From: an uncultured Bacteroides sp.
GTDB lineage: Bacteria; Bacteroidota; Bacteroidia; Bacteroidales; Bacteroidaceae
Direction: 5' to 3'
Assembly (NCBI GenBank): GCA_949296855.1
Contig: CASFRN010000151.1
Span: 1 to 38,506, forward strand
DNA length: 38,506 bases
The translations under genes and the position numbers were made by a program. The notes beneath the pieces were generated by a model. The model worked only from the letters and a program-made list of their open reading frames with translations. It had not been told where the DNA came from and did not search any database. This document shows, piece after piece, positions 16,047 through 26,529 of this stretch. Each line of letters begins with the position of its first letter. The stretch's first letter is position 1.

Positions 16047-18440
16047 ATGACAAAACACTGCCTCTTCACATTACTCTGCGTAATGTGCTCTCTCTGTGTT
16101 TCGGCACAAAAACAGACAATGCTGTCGGGGAAAATTATCTCGGCGGAAGACAAGAACATCATCGACTTCGCCACAGTGTACCTGAAAGGAACTGCCTACG
16201 GATGCACCACCGACCAACAGGGCATCTATCACCTGAAAGCACCTGCAGGAACTTATACCTTAGTCGTATCCGCCATCGGATACGAGACATTCGAAGAACC
16301 CGTAACCCTGAAAGAAGAAAGGCGCACGCGGCGCACCATCGTGCTGAAGACCGCCACACACGAACTAGACGAAGTGGAAGTGGTGTCAAGCGGAGTAAGC
16401 CGGGTAAAAAGGTCGGCGTTCAATGCCGTAGCGGTCGATACCAAAGAATTGCATAACTCTACCAAAAGCTTGAGCGAAGCCCTGATGCAGCTTCCGGGAC
16501 TGAAATTGCGCGAATCGGGCGGCGTAGGCTCGGATATGCAATTGATGCTGGACGGTTTTTCGGGCAAGCACGTAAAAGTATTCATCGACGGAGTGCCGCA
16601 GGAAGGAGCCGGCACGGCTTTCGACATCAATAACATTCCGGTCAACTTCGCCGAACGCATCGAAGTATATAAAGGTGTAGTTCCCGTAGGATTCGGCACG
16701 GATGCTTTGGGAGGTGTCATCAATATTGTGACCAACAAACGCCGCCGGGGATGGCATTTGGACGCTTCTTATTCCTACGGTTCGTTCAATACCCATAAAT
16801 CGTATATCAATTTCGGACAAACTTTCCAAAACGGGTTGACGTATGAAATCAATGCGTTTCAAAACTTCTCGGACAACGATTATTACATTGACAATTACAT
16901 CACCGAATTCGGAGAAGACGGAATTACGGAAAATACCGACCGCAATAAGATTTATCATGTAAAACGGTTTAATGACCGGTTCCATAACGAGGCGGTTATC
17001 GGGAAAATCGGCTTTATGGATAAGCCTTGGGCAGACCGGCTGATGTTGGGCTTCAACTATTCACATTTCTACAAGGAAATACAGACGGGCGTGTACCAAT
17101 ACATCGTATTCGGGGAAAAGCACCGCAAAGGACATTCGTTCGTCCCTTCTCTGGAATACAGCAAGCGGGATTTATTCACTAAAGGACTGGACGTGATGTT
17201 GACCGCCAATTATAACCATAACCTGACGATGAACATCGATACGGCATCGTATAAATACAATTGGCTGGGAGACCGGAAATATACCGGAAGCAAGGGAGAG
17301 CAATCATATCAGGATAACGAATCGAAAAATACCAACTGGAATGCCACGTTTACGGCAAATTACCGTATCGGGTCTGCCCATTCGTTCACGTTGAATCACG
17401 TATTGAGCACGTTCAAGCGCACTACACGCTCGAAAGTGGACGGAAGTTCGAAGTTATCCGATTTCAGCATCCCTAAAATCACCCGCAAGAACATCACCGG
17501 ACTTTCGTACCGCCTGATGCCTACCGACAAGTGGAATCTTTCGGCATTCGGAAAATACTATAACCAATACAATCAGGGTCCGGTATCGCAAAGCGAAGAC
17601 GGGGTGGGCAATTATGTCGACATGACCCGCAAGACCAGTTCTTTCGGGTATGGAGCGGCTGGAACCTATTTCATTATCGAAGGGCTTCAGGCAAAGCTTT
17701 CGTATGAAAAGGCTTACCGCCTTCCTACGACCGATGAGCTTTTCGGAGACGAAGACTTAGAAGCGGGCAAGACGGATTTGAAACCGGAAAAGAGCGACAA
17801 TGTAAACTTCAACTTGAGTTATAACCGCCAATTCGGAAAACATGCCGTTTATGTAGAAGGAACATTGATTTACCGTGATACGAAAGATTATATCAAGCGC
17901 GGGCTGGATGCCATAGGAGGCATGAGCTACGGTATTTACGAAAACCACGGGCGGGTAAAGACCAAGGGATTCAACGTGTCGGCACGCTATTCGTATGCGA
18001 AATGGTTCTCGTTGGGAGGCACGTTCAATAACATCAATGTGCGTGATGACGAGCGGTACCGTGCGGGAAATACTCAACAGGAAAGCACTACCTACGGGCA
18101 ACGCATCCCGAACCAGCCCTATACCTTCGCCAATTTCGATGCCACATTTACTTGGCACGACCTTTTTGCGGAGGGCAATGTATTGACTCTGACTTACGAC
18201 AGTTATTATCAGCACGAGTTTTCGCTTTATTGGGAACACTTGGGAGACCCGCGTTCGAAAAGCCGCGTGCCCGAACAATTCTCGCACAACCTAAGCCTTG
18301 GGTATTCGATAAAGAACGGACGCTATAACTTCTCGTTGGAATGCCGGAACTTCACCAATGAAAAGTTATATGATAATTTCAGCCTCCAGAAGGCTGGACG
18401 TGCATTCTATGGCAAATTCCGGGTTTACTTCGGAAAATAA
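16047..18440 (+). CDS. xusA: TonB-dependent receptor, XusA-type
   Basis: A 797-aa outer-membrane transporter. A signal peptide ('MTKHCLFTLLCVMCSLCVSAQ') is followed by a carboxypeptidase-regulatory-like domain (about 22-110, 'LSGKIISAEDKNIIDFATVYLKGTAYG'), a TonB plug (about 120-235, 'LSEALMQLPGLKLRESGG', 'VEVYKG'-like 'IEVYKGVVPVGFGTDALGG'), and a 22-strand-type beta barrel ending in an aromatic strand, 'FRVYFGK'. It is followed by a DUF4374 lipoprotein and a PepSY membrane protein. That order is the XusABC xenosiderophore system known from B. thetaiotaomicron, which uses enterobactin and related siderophores. The symbol rests on that gene order and family match, not on alignment. Confidence 0.85.
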   Translation: MTKHCLFTLLCVMCSLCVSAQKQTMLSGKIISAEDKNIIDFATVYLKGTAYGCTTDQQGIYHLKAPAGTYTLVVSAIGYETFEEPVTLKEERRTRRTIVLKTATHELDEVEVVSSGVSRVKRSAFNAVAVDTKELHNSTKSLSEALMQLPGLKLRESGGVGSDMQLMLDGFSGKHVKVFIDGVPQEGAGTAFDINNIPVNFAERIEVYKGVVPVGFGTDALGGVINIVTNKRRRGWHLDASYSYGSFNTHKSYINFGQTFQNGLTYEINAFQNFSDNDYYIDNYITEFGEDGITENTDRNKIYHVKRFNDRFHNEAVIGKIGFMDKPWADRLMLGFNYSHFYKEIQTGVYQYIVFGEKHRKGHSFVPSLEYSKRDLFTKGLDVMLTANYNHNLTMNIDTASYKYNWLGDRKYTGSKGEQSYQDNESKNTNWNATFTANYRIGSAHSFTLNHVLSTFKRTTRSKVDGSSKLSDFSIPKITRKNITGLSYRLMPTDKWNLSAFGKYYNQYNQGPVSQSEDGVGNYVDMTRKTSSFGYGAAGTYFIIEGLQAKLSYEKAYRLPTTDELFGDEDLEAGKTDLKPEKSDNVNFNLSYNRQFGKHAVYVEGTLIYRDTKDYIKRGLDAIGGMSYGIYENHGRVKTKGFNVSARYSYAKWFSLGGTFNNINVRDDERYRAGNTQQESTTYGQRIPNQPYTFANFDATFTWHDLFAEGNVLTLTYDSYYQHEFSLYWEHLGDPRSKSRVPEQFSHNLSLGYSIKNGRYNFSLECRNFTNEKLYDNFSLQKAGRAFYGKFRVYFGK

Positions 18441-18467
18441 GCCACGCTATTAACTGTTAATTATTAA

Positions 18468-19937
<1,470 letters not shown>

Positions 19938-19945
19938 TATGAATC

Positions 19946-20206
19946 TCACCACAGATTACACAGATTAAAATAATTATTATACTTCGTTGGCTTGAGGATG
20001 TGTCATAATGGAAATTTGCTATCAAAAAGTAATGTCATTCTGAACGAAGTGAAGAATCTCGTGTGCATCAGCTTGTGTTTTCGAGATCCTTCACTACGTT
20101 CAGGATGACAAAATGAAAGCTAATTTCTATTTTGACACAGCCTCATAGGCAATGGGGAAATGCGGATGTTCAAATAATTATTTTAATCTGTGTAATCTGT
20201 AGTGAA
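19946..20206. repeat. Nested inverted-repeat element between xusB and xusC
   Basis: The outer arms (19946-19979 and about 20174-20206) are a CCACAGATTACACAGATT-family pair of some 33 bp with one mismatch. Inside lies a different, imperfect inverted repeat (19994-20144), whose arms start GAGGATGTGTCA and contain GTCATTCTGAACGAAGTGAA, against GTCATCCTGAACGTAGTGAA on the other strand. The second element appears to have inserted into the first. It fills the 285-bp gap between two genes expected to be co-transcribed. Confidence 0.85.
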
Positions 20207-20222
20207 AACTCCAAACACAATT

Positions 20223-21152
20223 ATGAAGAAATTATTCCGGAATATACACCTTTGGCTCTCGCTTCCCTTGGGCATCCTCATCAGCATTATTTGCCTTTCG
20301 GGAGCAGTCTTGGTATTTGAGCAGGACATCACGCAAGCCCTTCAACGTCCGATTTACCGGGTGACGCCACCCCAAGAAGGGGCGAAAGCACTTTCTCCGG
20401 AAGCATTGATAGAATGTATCCAGAAGCAAATGCCCGATTCCCTGCACCTTACCACCCTCCAGCTTTCTCATAATCCCGAAGAGGCGGCTTTTGCCTCTTT
20501 TCGAGAAACCGGAAAGAAGCGGCTCAGCATCAATCCCTATACAGGTAAAGCATTGGGCTGGACTGAAACGTATCCCTTCTTCCAAACCATGCGTAAGTTG
20601 CACCGATGGCTTATGAACCCTCCGCCTTCGAAAGGTGAGAAGTCGGTAGGGAAAGTTGTGGTGGGCGTGACCACCCTGCTTATGGTCTTTATCCTGATAA
20701 GCGGCTTGGTAATATGGATTCCCCGTACTCGGAAAGCCCTAAAGAACCGCCTCTGTGTATCGTGCACCAAAGGCTGGCGCAGGTTTTGGTATGATACCCA
20801 TGTATCTATCGGATTCTATTGCACGGTTTTCCTGCTCGTCATGGCATTGACCGGACTGACCTGGTCGTTTGGCTGGTATCGCACGGCAGCTTATTCACTC
20901 TTCGGAGAAAATCCGTCCGCTTCGGTACACCGCGTAGATAAAGGTAAGGAAAAACCACACAAAGACGAAGTTCGAATCACATGGAAAGACGCTCAACCCT
21001 CTGCTCCGCAAAGCATGAAAGGCTGGTTTTATGCTTTCCATACCGGAAGTTGGGGAGGGATGCCTACTAAAGTATTGTATTTTCTCGCCGCCCTCTTCGG
21101 AGGAGTCTTGCCCTTAAGCGGGTATTACTTGTGGTGGAAACGGAAACGTTGA
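20223..21152 (+). CDS. xusC: PepSY-TM inner-membrane protein, XusC-type
   Basis: A 309-aa PepSY-associated TM protein. Four membrane helices are visible: about 10-32 ('LWLSLPLGILISIICLSGAV'), 140-165, 190-215 ('HVSIGFYCTVFLLVMALTGL') and 280-302. PepSY-like periplasmic segments lie between ('RVTPPQEGAKALSPEALIECIQ'). The family includes siderophore-iron reductases, and XusC is the inner-membrane part of the Xus system. I start at the ATG at 20223; a GTG at 20202 lies in the repeat element. Separated from xusB by 285 bp of repeats, it may depend on readthrough. Confidence 0.82.
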   Translation: MKKLFRNIHLWLSLPLGILISIICLSGAVLVFEQDITQALQRPIYRVTPPQEGAKALSPEALIECIQKQMPDSLHLTTLQLSHNPEEAAFASFRETGKKRLSINPYTGKALGWTETYPFFQTMRKLHRWLMNPPPSKGEKSVGKVVVGVTTLLMVFILISGLVIWIPRTRKALKNRLCVSCTKGWRRFWYDTHVSIGFYCTVFLLVMALTGLTWSFGWYRTAAYSLFGENPSASVHRVDKGKEKPHKDEVRITWKDAQPSAPQSMKGWFYAFHTGSWGGMPTKVLYFLAALFGGVLPLSGYYLWWKRKR

Positions 21153-21362
21153 AAAGCCGGTTGCAAGGCATCGGAAAAATGAGTTGATTGTTGGAACAAG
21201 ATTCTGTCTACGGGTTTTCCGGCATCATAGGTTACTTGTCCAAGTATTATTGGATACTTTGCCATTTATTATTGCTTCATTGGCCATTTATCCAATGATG
21301 CTTCACAACCGGATTTTCCGCCTGATTCTTTTTAATTCCTGAAAGGCTTGTTTAACAAAATA

Positions 21363-21413
21363 AGGAGGAACGCTAAACCAAATATATTACCAATGGTTTA
21401 AGCTGTTCCTCCT
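21363..21413. terminator. Long hairpin between xusC and tRNA-Arg, possible terminator
   Basis: AGGAGGAAC (21363-21371) pairs with GTTCCTCCT (21405-21413), and TAAACCA (21374-21380) with TGGTTTA (21394-21400). It lies 4 bp beyond the tRNA 3' end and downstream of the convergent xusC. On the minus strand it is followed by TTATTTTGTT, a modest U-rich run, so termination of the tRNA transcript is plausible. Between xusC and this hairpin (21153-21362) I see no gene. Confidence 0.55.
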
Positions 21414-21417
21414 ACTG

Positions 21418-21491
<74 letters not shown>

Positions 21492-21576
21492 CCATTTCTT
21501 TATTTCGAGTGCAAAGGTACGGCTTTTTTCTGACATACGCAACCTTTTGCAAAAGAAATATCCTTAAAAATCTGCA

Positions 21577-22986
21577 TCACGCTTGGTGCAAAGTCGCTTC
21601 TATCTCCTCTACTTCGCTCTTAAACGCCTTATCCACTTCCACCTGGTCCTTGATGATTTTACAAGCGTGAAGTACAGTGGCATGGTCTTTGTTGCCAATC
21701 AGTTGCCCGATTTTACCCGAAGAGACATCAGTATGCTTCTTTGCCAGATACATCGCAATCTGGCGCACCTGCACTACTTCCCGCTTACGTGTCTTGGTAT
21801 GGATGGCAGAAGTGTCTATCTGATAATGCTTACATACCTTTTCAATAATATCGTTGACCGTAACCGGCTTCACCTCGGCACAACGCACCGCTTTCTGCAC
21901 AATGTGTTGAGCCAAATCAAGGTTGATTTCACGTTTCAATTGGATGGAATACACCAGCAATGAATTTACAATCCCCTCCAGTTCACGCACGCTTTCGTTT
22001 ACATTCTCGGCGATGTAACAAATAACAGCTTCCGGTATAGTCAGCCCGTCACGGCGGATTTTGCTCCGCAAGATATTCTTGCGAAGCTCGATGTCCGGCT
22101 TTTCCAGTTCAGCTATCAGCCCCCACTTGAAACGGGTGAGCAAGCGGTCTTCCATCCCTTGCAACATCACCGGAGCACGGTCGGAACTTAAAATAAGCTG
22201 CTTCCCGTTCTGATGCAGGTGATTGAAGATATGAAAGAATGTATTCTGCGTCTTGGTCATTCCGGCAAACTCCTGAATGTCATCGATAATCAGCACATCA
22301 ATCGTTTGATAAAAACTGATGAAATCATTGAAATGGTTCGTGCGTACGGAGTCGGTATACTGCACTTGGAACAGATGGGCCGACACATACAGCACCCGCT
22401 TTTCAGGATACAGTTCTTTAATACGCGTACCGATAGCATTGATAAGATGGGTTTTCCCCACTCCAGAAGGTCCGTACAAGAACAACGGGTTGAACGTACG
22501 CGCCGGATTCTGGGCTACAGTTTCCGCTACCGTACGCGAAAATTCATTGCTTGTGCCCTTGATGAAATTTTCGAAATTATAGTTCGGGTTCAGATGCGGG
22601 TCTAAGTCCTGCACTACGGGAGCCTGCAACAAGGTAGGAGCCTTGTTGCCGTCATGAATAGGACGCTGAGGGGGCAAAGCGGCCGAACGCTCCGTCCCTT
22701 TCATGTCGATGGCTATGTGGTTCGTCTTGTCAGCAAGAATAGAATACATCAACTCCGTACCCTCACCTATTTCCTTATAGATAGCTGCACGCAGAAGATC
22801 CACGTACTTTTCTTCCAAATATTCATAGAAAAAAGGACTCGGAACTCCGATAGTCAAAGCCTTCCCTTCGTATTTGACAGGCACGATGGGGTCAAACCAA
22901 GTAGTAAAGGCTGTCGTATTAACGTTGTCGCGGATAAAGTCGAGACAACGTTGCCACAATACAATAGCCTGATTGTTCTCAATCAT
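21577..22986 (-). CDS. dnaA: Chromosomal replication initiator protein DnaA
   Basis: A 469-aa initiator with all four domains. Domain I is about 1-85 ('[22 protein letters not shown]'), followed by a variable linker. The AAA+ domain has Walker A GPSGVGKT (about 172-179) and Walker B VLIIDD (about 231-236). The C-terminal DNA-binding domain carries the signature '[16 protein letters not shown]'. Length is normal for Bacteroidetes. Its usual neighbours dnaN and gyrB are absent; here it sits between the tRNA-Arg and an MCE/amidase pair. I see no cluster of TTATCCACA boxes in the upstream gap, so the gene alone does not mark the origin. Confidence 0.97.
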   Translation of the reverse strand: MIENNQAIVLWQRCLDFIRDNVNTTAFTTWFDPIVPVKYEGKALTIGVPSPFFYEYLEEKYVDLLRAAIYKEIGEGTELMYSILADKTNHIAIDMKGTERSAALPPQRPIHDGNKAPTLLQAPVVQDLDPHLNPNYNFENFIKGTSNEFSRTVAETVAQNPARTFNPLFLYGPSGVGKTHLINAIGTRIKELYPEKRVLYVSAHLFQVQYTDSVRTNHFNDFISFYQTIDVLIIDDIQEFAGMTKTQNTFFHIFNHLHQNGKQLILSSDRAPVMLQGMEDRLLTRFKWGLIAELEKPDIELRKNILRSKIRRDGLTIPEAVICYIAENVNESVRELEGIVNSLLVYSIQLKREINLDLAQHIVQKAVRCAEVKPVTVNDIIEKVCKHYQIDTSAIHTKTRKREVVQVRQIAMYLAKKHTDVSSGKIGQLIGNKDHATVLHACKIIKDQVEVDKAFKSEVEEIEATLHQA

Positions 22987-23313
22987 ATTTGTTCTTTCTA
23001 TTTTTAAGCGATACTTCTACGAAGCAAAGTTCGGAATCTATTTCTATAAAAACAAATGCCGTTTTGCTTGCTTTTTATCAGCTTTTTATAACACATTGGT
23101 TTTCAAGTTCTTGTTTTTAGCATATCCGTAACATATATTTCGGCTGATTTGCAGATTTGCAAGAGTTTGTTTTTCAACACATTATTTCAATCATCAGCAG
23201 CACACACAAAGACTAATCCCTGCCTATCCAACTATTGAATATCAAAGGATTAGTCTCCAACACTATCCACCTCCAATGTTTTTTGTTATTTAGACAATTT
23301 CTATATAAAGGCC
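22987..23313. other. AT-rich gap upstream of dnaA with one stem-loop
   Basis: 327 bp with no gene. AGACTAATCC at 23210-23219 and GGATTAGTCT at 23247-23256 form a perfect 10-bp stem with a 27-nt loop, downstream of the MCE gene on the minus strand; it may terminate that transcript. Degenerate DnaA-box-like words (for example around 23262) have two or more mismatches. A partial -7 box (GAACTTTG on the minus strand, near 23022-23029) could serve dnaA. Confidence 0.5.
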
Positions 23314-24201
23314 TTATTTGTCTTTCTTTCCAAACAACGAAAAGTGTACGTAACGTTTCGGGTGCGCCTTCAAGTCTTCCAGCAAACTGGCCGCATTGGC
23401 AGACGTGGCATTCAGGTTCCGATACAAAGAAGAATCGTTCATCAGAAGCCCGAGCGTATTGTCTTTCCGGTTGAGCTTATCGGTAAGCAACCGGACATTT
23501 GCCAACGTAGAGTCTACTTTCGAAAGCGTTGAAGCATAATCAACATCTTTTAAGTTATTGCTTACAGTCCGCAAATTGGCGGTGATTACATTGACATTCT
23601 CAGTCATTTGGGGGACATCGGTGCTCATCAGCTTATTCAGTTGCCGACTGGTTTCGTTTAAAGACGAAGTGAGCTGTTCGGCGTTATGTAAAGTCTGCGC
23701 CAATGCTGGATCCGCCAAGAGCTTATTCAAAGAAGCCAGAATCGAATCCATCTTCGGCATCATCTGCTGTAGTTTAGGAAGCAAATCTTTTTCGGCCGCT
23801 CCCATAATGCCGTTATTCGCCGAACCAGGAATGGTATCACCTTCTTTATAATATTGTGTGCTTTGCAGGTCGAGCAGCAAATTCATCTTGACGGTACCCA
23901 ACATTTCGGTCACCAGTTCGGCACGGCTGCCTTGAGGAATCTTCATGTTCTGATCCATTTCCACGCCTACCAGCACATGACCGGGCTTTTCATAATTATA
24001 CCGGATGTCGCGCACAATGCCGACTTTAAAGCCGTTGGCGAATACCGGGCTAGATTCAGGAAGCCCGTTCACATTCTCAAATTCTACCAAGTAATAACTT
24101 TCAGGCTTAAACATATTTATGCCTTTCAAATACTTAATGCCGCAAAACAGGATAACCAAAGCCACTATGCCGGCCAATCCTATCTTAAATTCTTTTCTCA
24201 T
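23314..24201 (-). CDS. MCE/MlaD family protein
   Basis: A 295-aa protein with an N-terminal membrane anchor (about residues 7-24), an MCE domain (about 35-115, 'YYLVEFENVNGLPESSPVFANGFKVGIVRDI'), and a long helical C-terminal part rich in Leu/Asn/Ser ('LTSSLNETSRQLNKLMS'). MlaD-like proteins form hexameric rings that carry phospholipids between inner and outer membrane. It begins 20 bp after the amidase stop, so the two are likely co-transcribed as an envelope pair. Partner MlaE/MlaF genes are not in this window. Confidence 0.88.
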   Translation of the reverse strand: MRKEFKIGLAGIVALVILFCGIKYLKGINMFKPESYYLVEFENVNGLPESSPVFANGFKVGIVRDIRYNYEKPGHVLVGVEMDQNMKIPQGSRAELVTEMLGTVKMNLLLDLQSTQYYKEGDTIPGSANNGIMGAAEKDLLPKLQQMMPKMDSILASLNKLLADPALAQTLHNAEQLTSSLNETSRQLNKLMSTDVPQMTENVNVITANLRTVSNNLKDVDYASTLSKVDSTLANVRLLTDKLNRKDNTLGLLMNDSSLYRNLNATSANAASLLEDLKAHPKRYVHFSLFGKKDK

Positions 24202-24221
24202 ATACTGTCTGTTCGTTTTAA

Positions 24222-25391
24222 TTATCTATTTCGTTTAAACTCTCGTATGGCCTGATTGATGTCCATCTTCTCGCCGTTCTTAAAAGCGATGATAAAAGCA
24301 TCCTTAAACTTAGCGTCCACTTTCGAACGTTTCAGTCGGAGAAGCCGGTTGTAATCCGTCGATTCGCCGTAGGTATATTTATAAATGCCCTTTTCTTTAT
24401 AACGGCCGACAGGAGCCAATCCTTTAAACAAACGGCTTTTCGAAGGAAGTATCCGGTCAGAAGTCAATATCTGTATCTTAAAGACCGGCTTCCCGCTTAC
24501 ATGCCCGGCAGGAACCGCTTCCGCAACCGGTGCAGACAAACCGCCTTTCCCATCTTCCTGCCCCTGAAGGACGGGCGCGCTTTCCGCCACAGCCGGCGTT
24601 AACGTACCGCCATGCCCTTGCTTATAAGCAAGGAACGCCTGATAAATACTTTTAGCCAAAGCCGAGCTTCCCCTGTCAGAAAGCAAATACTGCTCCTCGG
24701 CAGGATTGGTGATGTATCCCAATTCTATCAACACACCGGGCATCGTTGTCTCACGGAGCACTAAGAACCCCGCTTGATGTACACCTTTATCTATACGGCG
24801 CGCACTGGCCTTGAACTGTTTTTGAACCCGTTGGGCAAAATCAATGCTTTGCACCATGTTTTTATCCTGCAAAAGCTCGAAAATGATATAACTTTCCGAA
24901 GAATTCGGATTAAAGCCCGCATAACGCTGCCGGTAATCATCTTCTATCAGAATAACGGAGTTTTCTTTCTTCGCCACTTCCAGGTTTTCCTCCGTCTTAT
25001 GAAGCCCCAGCGTATAAGTCTCCGTGCCGCTCACCCGGCTGTTGCGGGACGCCAACGAATTCGTATGAATAGAGATAAACAAATCTGCCTTGGCCGCATT
25101 GGCTATTTCAGCACGCCGGTGCAAGGGAACAAAAGCATCTCTCTTACGGGTATAAACCACCTTTGTATCGCCGCAGTTGTCTTCTATCAACTTTCCCAAC
25201 TTCAGAGCGACACTCAGGTTGATGCTCTTTTCACGTCCTCGTTTCCCCACCGCACCTGGGTCATGCCCGCCATGGCCGGCATCAATCACGACCGTAAAAG
25301 ACTTATCTTGAGCCCCCCAAGCCATTGCAGGCATCAGGAAAGGGACAAAAAGGCAAATGATATGCAGTATGTAAAGTATATTCTTTTCCAT
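24222..25391 (-). CDS. N-acetylmuramoyl-L-alanine amidase (Amidase_3)
   Basis: A 389-aa zinc amidase that cuts the lactyl-peptide bond in peptidoglycan. A signal sequence (about 1-27, ending 'MAWGA') is followed by an Amidase_3 domain with zinc ligands H40 ('DAGHGGHDPG'), E54 and H109 ('FISIHTNS'), and the catalytic glutamate E223 ('LIELGYITNP'). After a variable Ala/Pro/Gly-rich linker (about 250-295), the C-terminus (about 300-389) looks like a SPOR-type fold ('FKIQILTSDRIL', 'YKYTYGESTDYNRLLRLKRS'). The ATG at 25391 is preferred to a TTG at 25409, which lies in the -7 box. Confidence 0.92.
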   Translation of the reverse strand: MEKNILYILHIICLFVPFLMPAMAWGAQDKSFTVVIDAGHGGHDPGAVGKRGREKSINLSVALKLGKLIEDNCGDTKVVYTRKRDAFVPLHRRAEIANAAKADLFISIHTNSLASRNSRVSGTETYTLGLHKTEENLEVAKKENSVILIEDDYRQRYAGFNPNSSESYIIFELLQDKNMVQSIDFAQRVQKQFKASARRIDKGVHQAGFLVLRETTMPGVLIELGYITNPAEEQYLLSDRGSSALAKSIYQAFLAYKQGHGGTLTPAVAESAPVLQGQEDGKGGLSAPVAEAVPAGHVSGKPVFKIQILTSDRILPSKSRLFKGLAPVGRYKEKGIYKYTYGESTDYNRLLRLKRSKVDAKFKDAFIIAFKNGEKMDINQAIREFKRNR

Positions 25392-25406
25392 GTTTTCACT
25401 TCGTTG

Positions 25407-25414
25407 CAAAGGTA
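25407..25414 (-). promoter_or_regulatory. -7 box for the amidase-MCE operon
   Basis: Minus-strand TACCTTTG, 15 bp before the ATG at 25391. It rules out the TTG start at 25409. Confidence 0.6.
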
Positions 25415-25518
25415 ATAGTTTTTTGCCGTATCTTCCGCATCAGGAAAAAGATTTCTGCAAATTAAGGGATAAAGTCTATAAAAACAGAAAAAAATGCAAC
25501 CCGTTTCCACTTTTTCCG

Positions 25519-25526
25519 TATTTTTG
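25519..25526 (+). promoter_or_regulatory. -7 box for the SBF-transporter operon
   Basis: TATTTTTG, 28 bp before the ATG at 25555. It is divergent from the amidase promoter. Confidence 0.55.
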
Positions 25527-25554
25527 CGTCATAAACAAGGACTAAAAAAACTCT

Positions 25555-26517
25555 ATGTTACGGTTTATTAAAAATTGGACATTGCCATTGGCTATGCTGG
25601 CGGGCGTAATCGGCTATTTTTGCTTTACTTGGTTCGATATACTCCAGCCGATAAAGCCTTTTGTCAAAGCCTTCATCGCTTGGCTTACTCCGTCGCTAAT
25701 TTTCGCCCAGTTGCTGCTTACTTTCTGTAAAGTGGAAATGAAAGAGCTTTCTCCCAAACGCTGGACATACATTCTTTTGCTCATCCAATCGGTATCTTGC
25801 CTGCTGGTAGCCGGCATCTTACTCCTTTTCCCTTTCCACGAATGCGGACAAATGGCATTAGAAGGAGCAATGGTCTGTCTCATCTGCCCCACAGCTACGG
25901 CAGCGGCGGTCATCACGGGGAAATTAGGAGGAAGCGCGGCCTCACTCACCACATATACCTTAGCATCCAATCTACTGGCGGCTATTCTTGTCCCGTTGGT
26001 GTTCCCGTTAGTAGAGCCGTCCGACATCCCGTTCGGTTTATCATTCCTCCGGATATTAGGGAAAGTATTCCCCCTGTTGCTATTCCCGTTTTTCCTGGCT
26101 GCACTGTTACGCAAGTATGCGCCGCCGGTACACCGCTTTTTAACCGGTCTGAAAGACATGGCATTCTATCTTTGGGCTATCGCATTGACCATCGTAATGG
26201 GGCAAACCATGAAATCAATCTTTGAAGGCCATGTTTCATGGGGCGAGAAATGCATCATCGCCGGACTAGCCCTCCTCATCTGTTGTCTGCAGTTTTGGGC
26301 GGGGAAAGCCATTGGGGGCAAATACAACGACCGCATCAGCGGAGGACAGGCATTAGGACAAAAAAACACCGTACTTGCCATTTGGATGGCTATGACTTAC
26401 CTGAATCCCATCACCGCCATCGCTCCGGGAAGCTACGTGGTGTGGCAAAATACCATCAACAGTTGGCAACTCTGGAAAAAACGGGAAAAAGAAACAAAAG
26501 AACAATCAATCCTATAA
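25555..26517 (+). CDS. SBF/BASS-like membrane transporter
   Basis: A 320-aa membrane protein with about ten hydrophobic helices. The blocks 'CLICPTATAAAVITGKLGGSAASLTTYTLASNLLAAILVPLVFPLV' (about 107-152) and 'GGQALGQKNTVLAIWMAMTYLNPITAIAPGSYVVWQN' (about 264-300) match the discontinuous-helix regions of bile acid:sodium symporter-like (BASS) proteins. The natural substrate is unknown; bile acid is only one possibility. It is first in a run with the AI-2E-type and peptidase genes (12- and 27-bp gaps). Confidence 0.75.
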   Translation: MLRFIKNWTLPLAMLAGVIGYFCFTWFDILQPIKPFVKAFIAWLTPSLIFAQLLLTFCKVEMKELSPKRWTYILLLIQSVSCLLVAGILLLFPFHECGQMALEGAMVCLICPTATAAAVITGKLGGSAASLTTYTLASNLLAAILVPLVFPLVEPSDIPFGLSFLRILGKVFPLLLFPFFLAALLRKYAPPVHRFLTGLKDMAFYLWAIALTIVMGQTMKSIFEGHVSWGEKCIIAGLALLICCLQFWAGKAIGGKYNDRISGGQALGQKNTVLAIWMAMTYLNPITAIAPGSYVVWQNTINSWQLWKKREKETKEQSIL

Positions 26518-26529
26518 ATACATAATGTC

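Noticed and set aside
22987-23313. oriC at dnaA
   Set aside because: No perfect TTATCCACA box and no cluster of near matches; an AT-rich gap alone is not enough.
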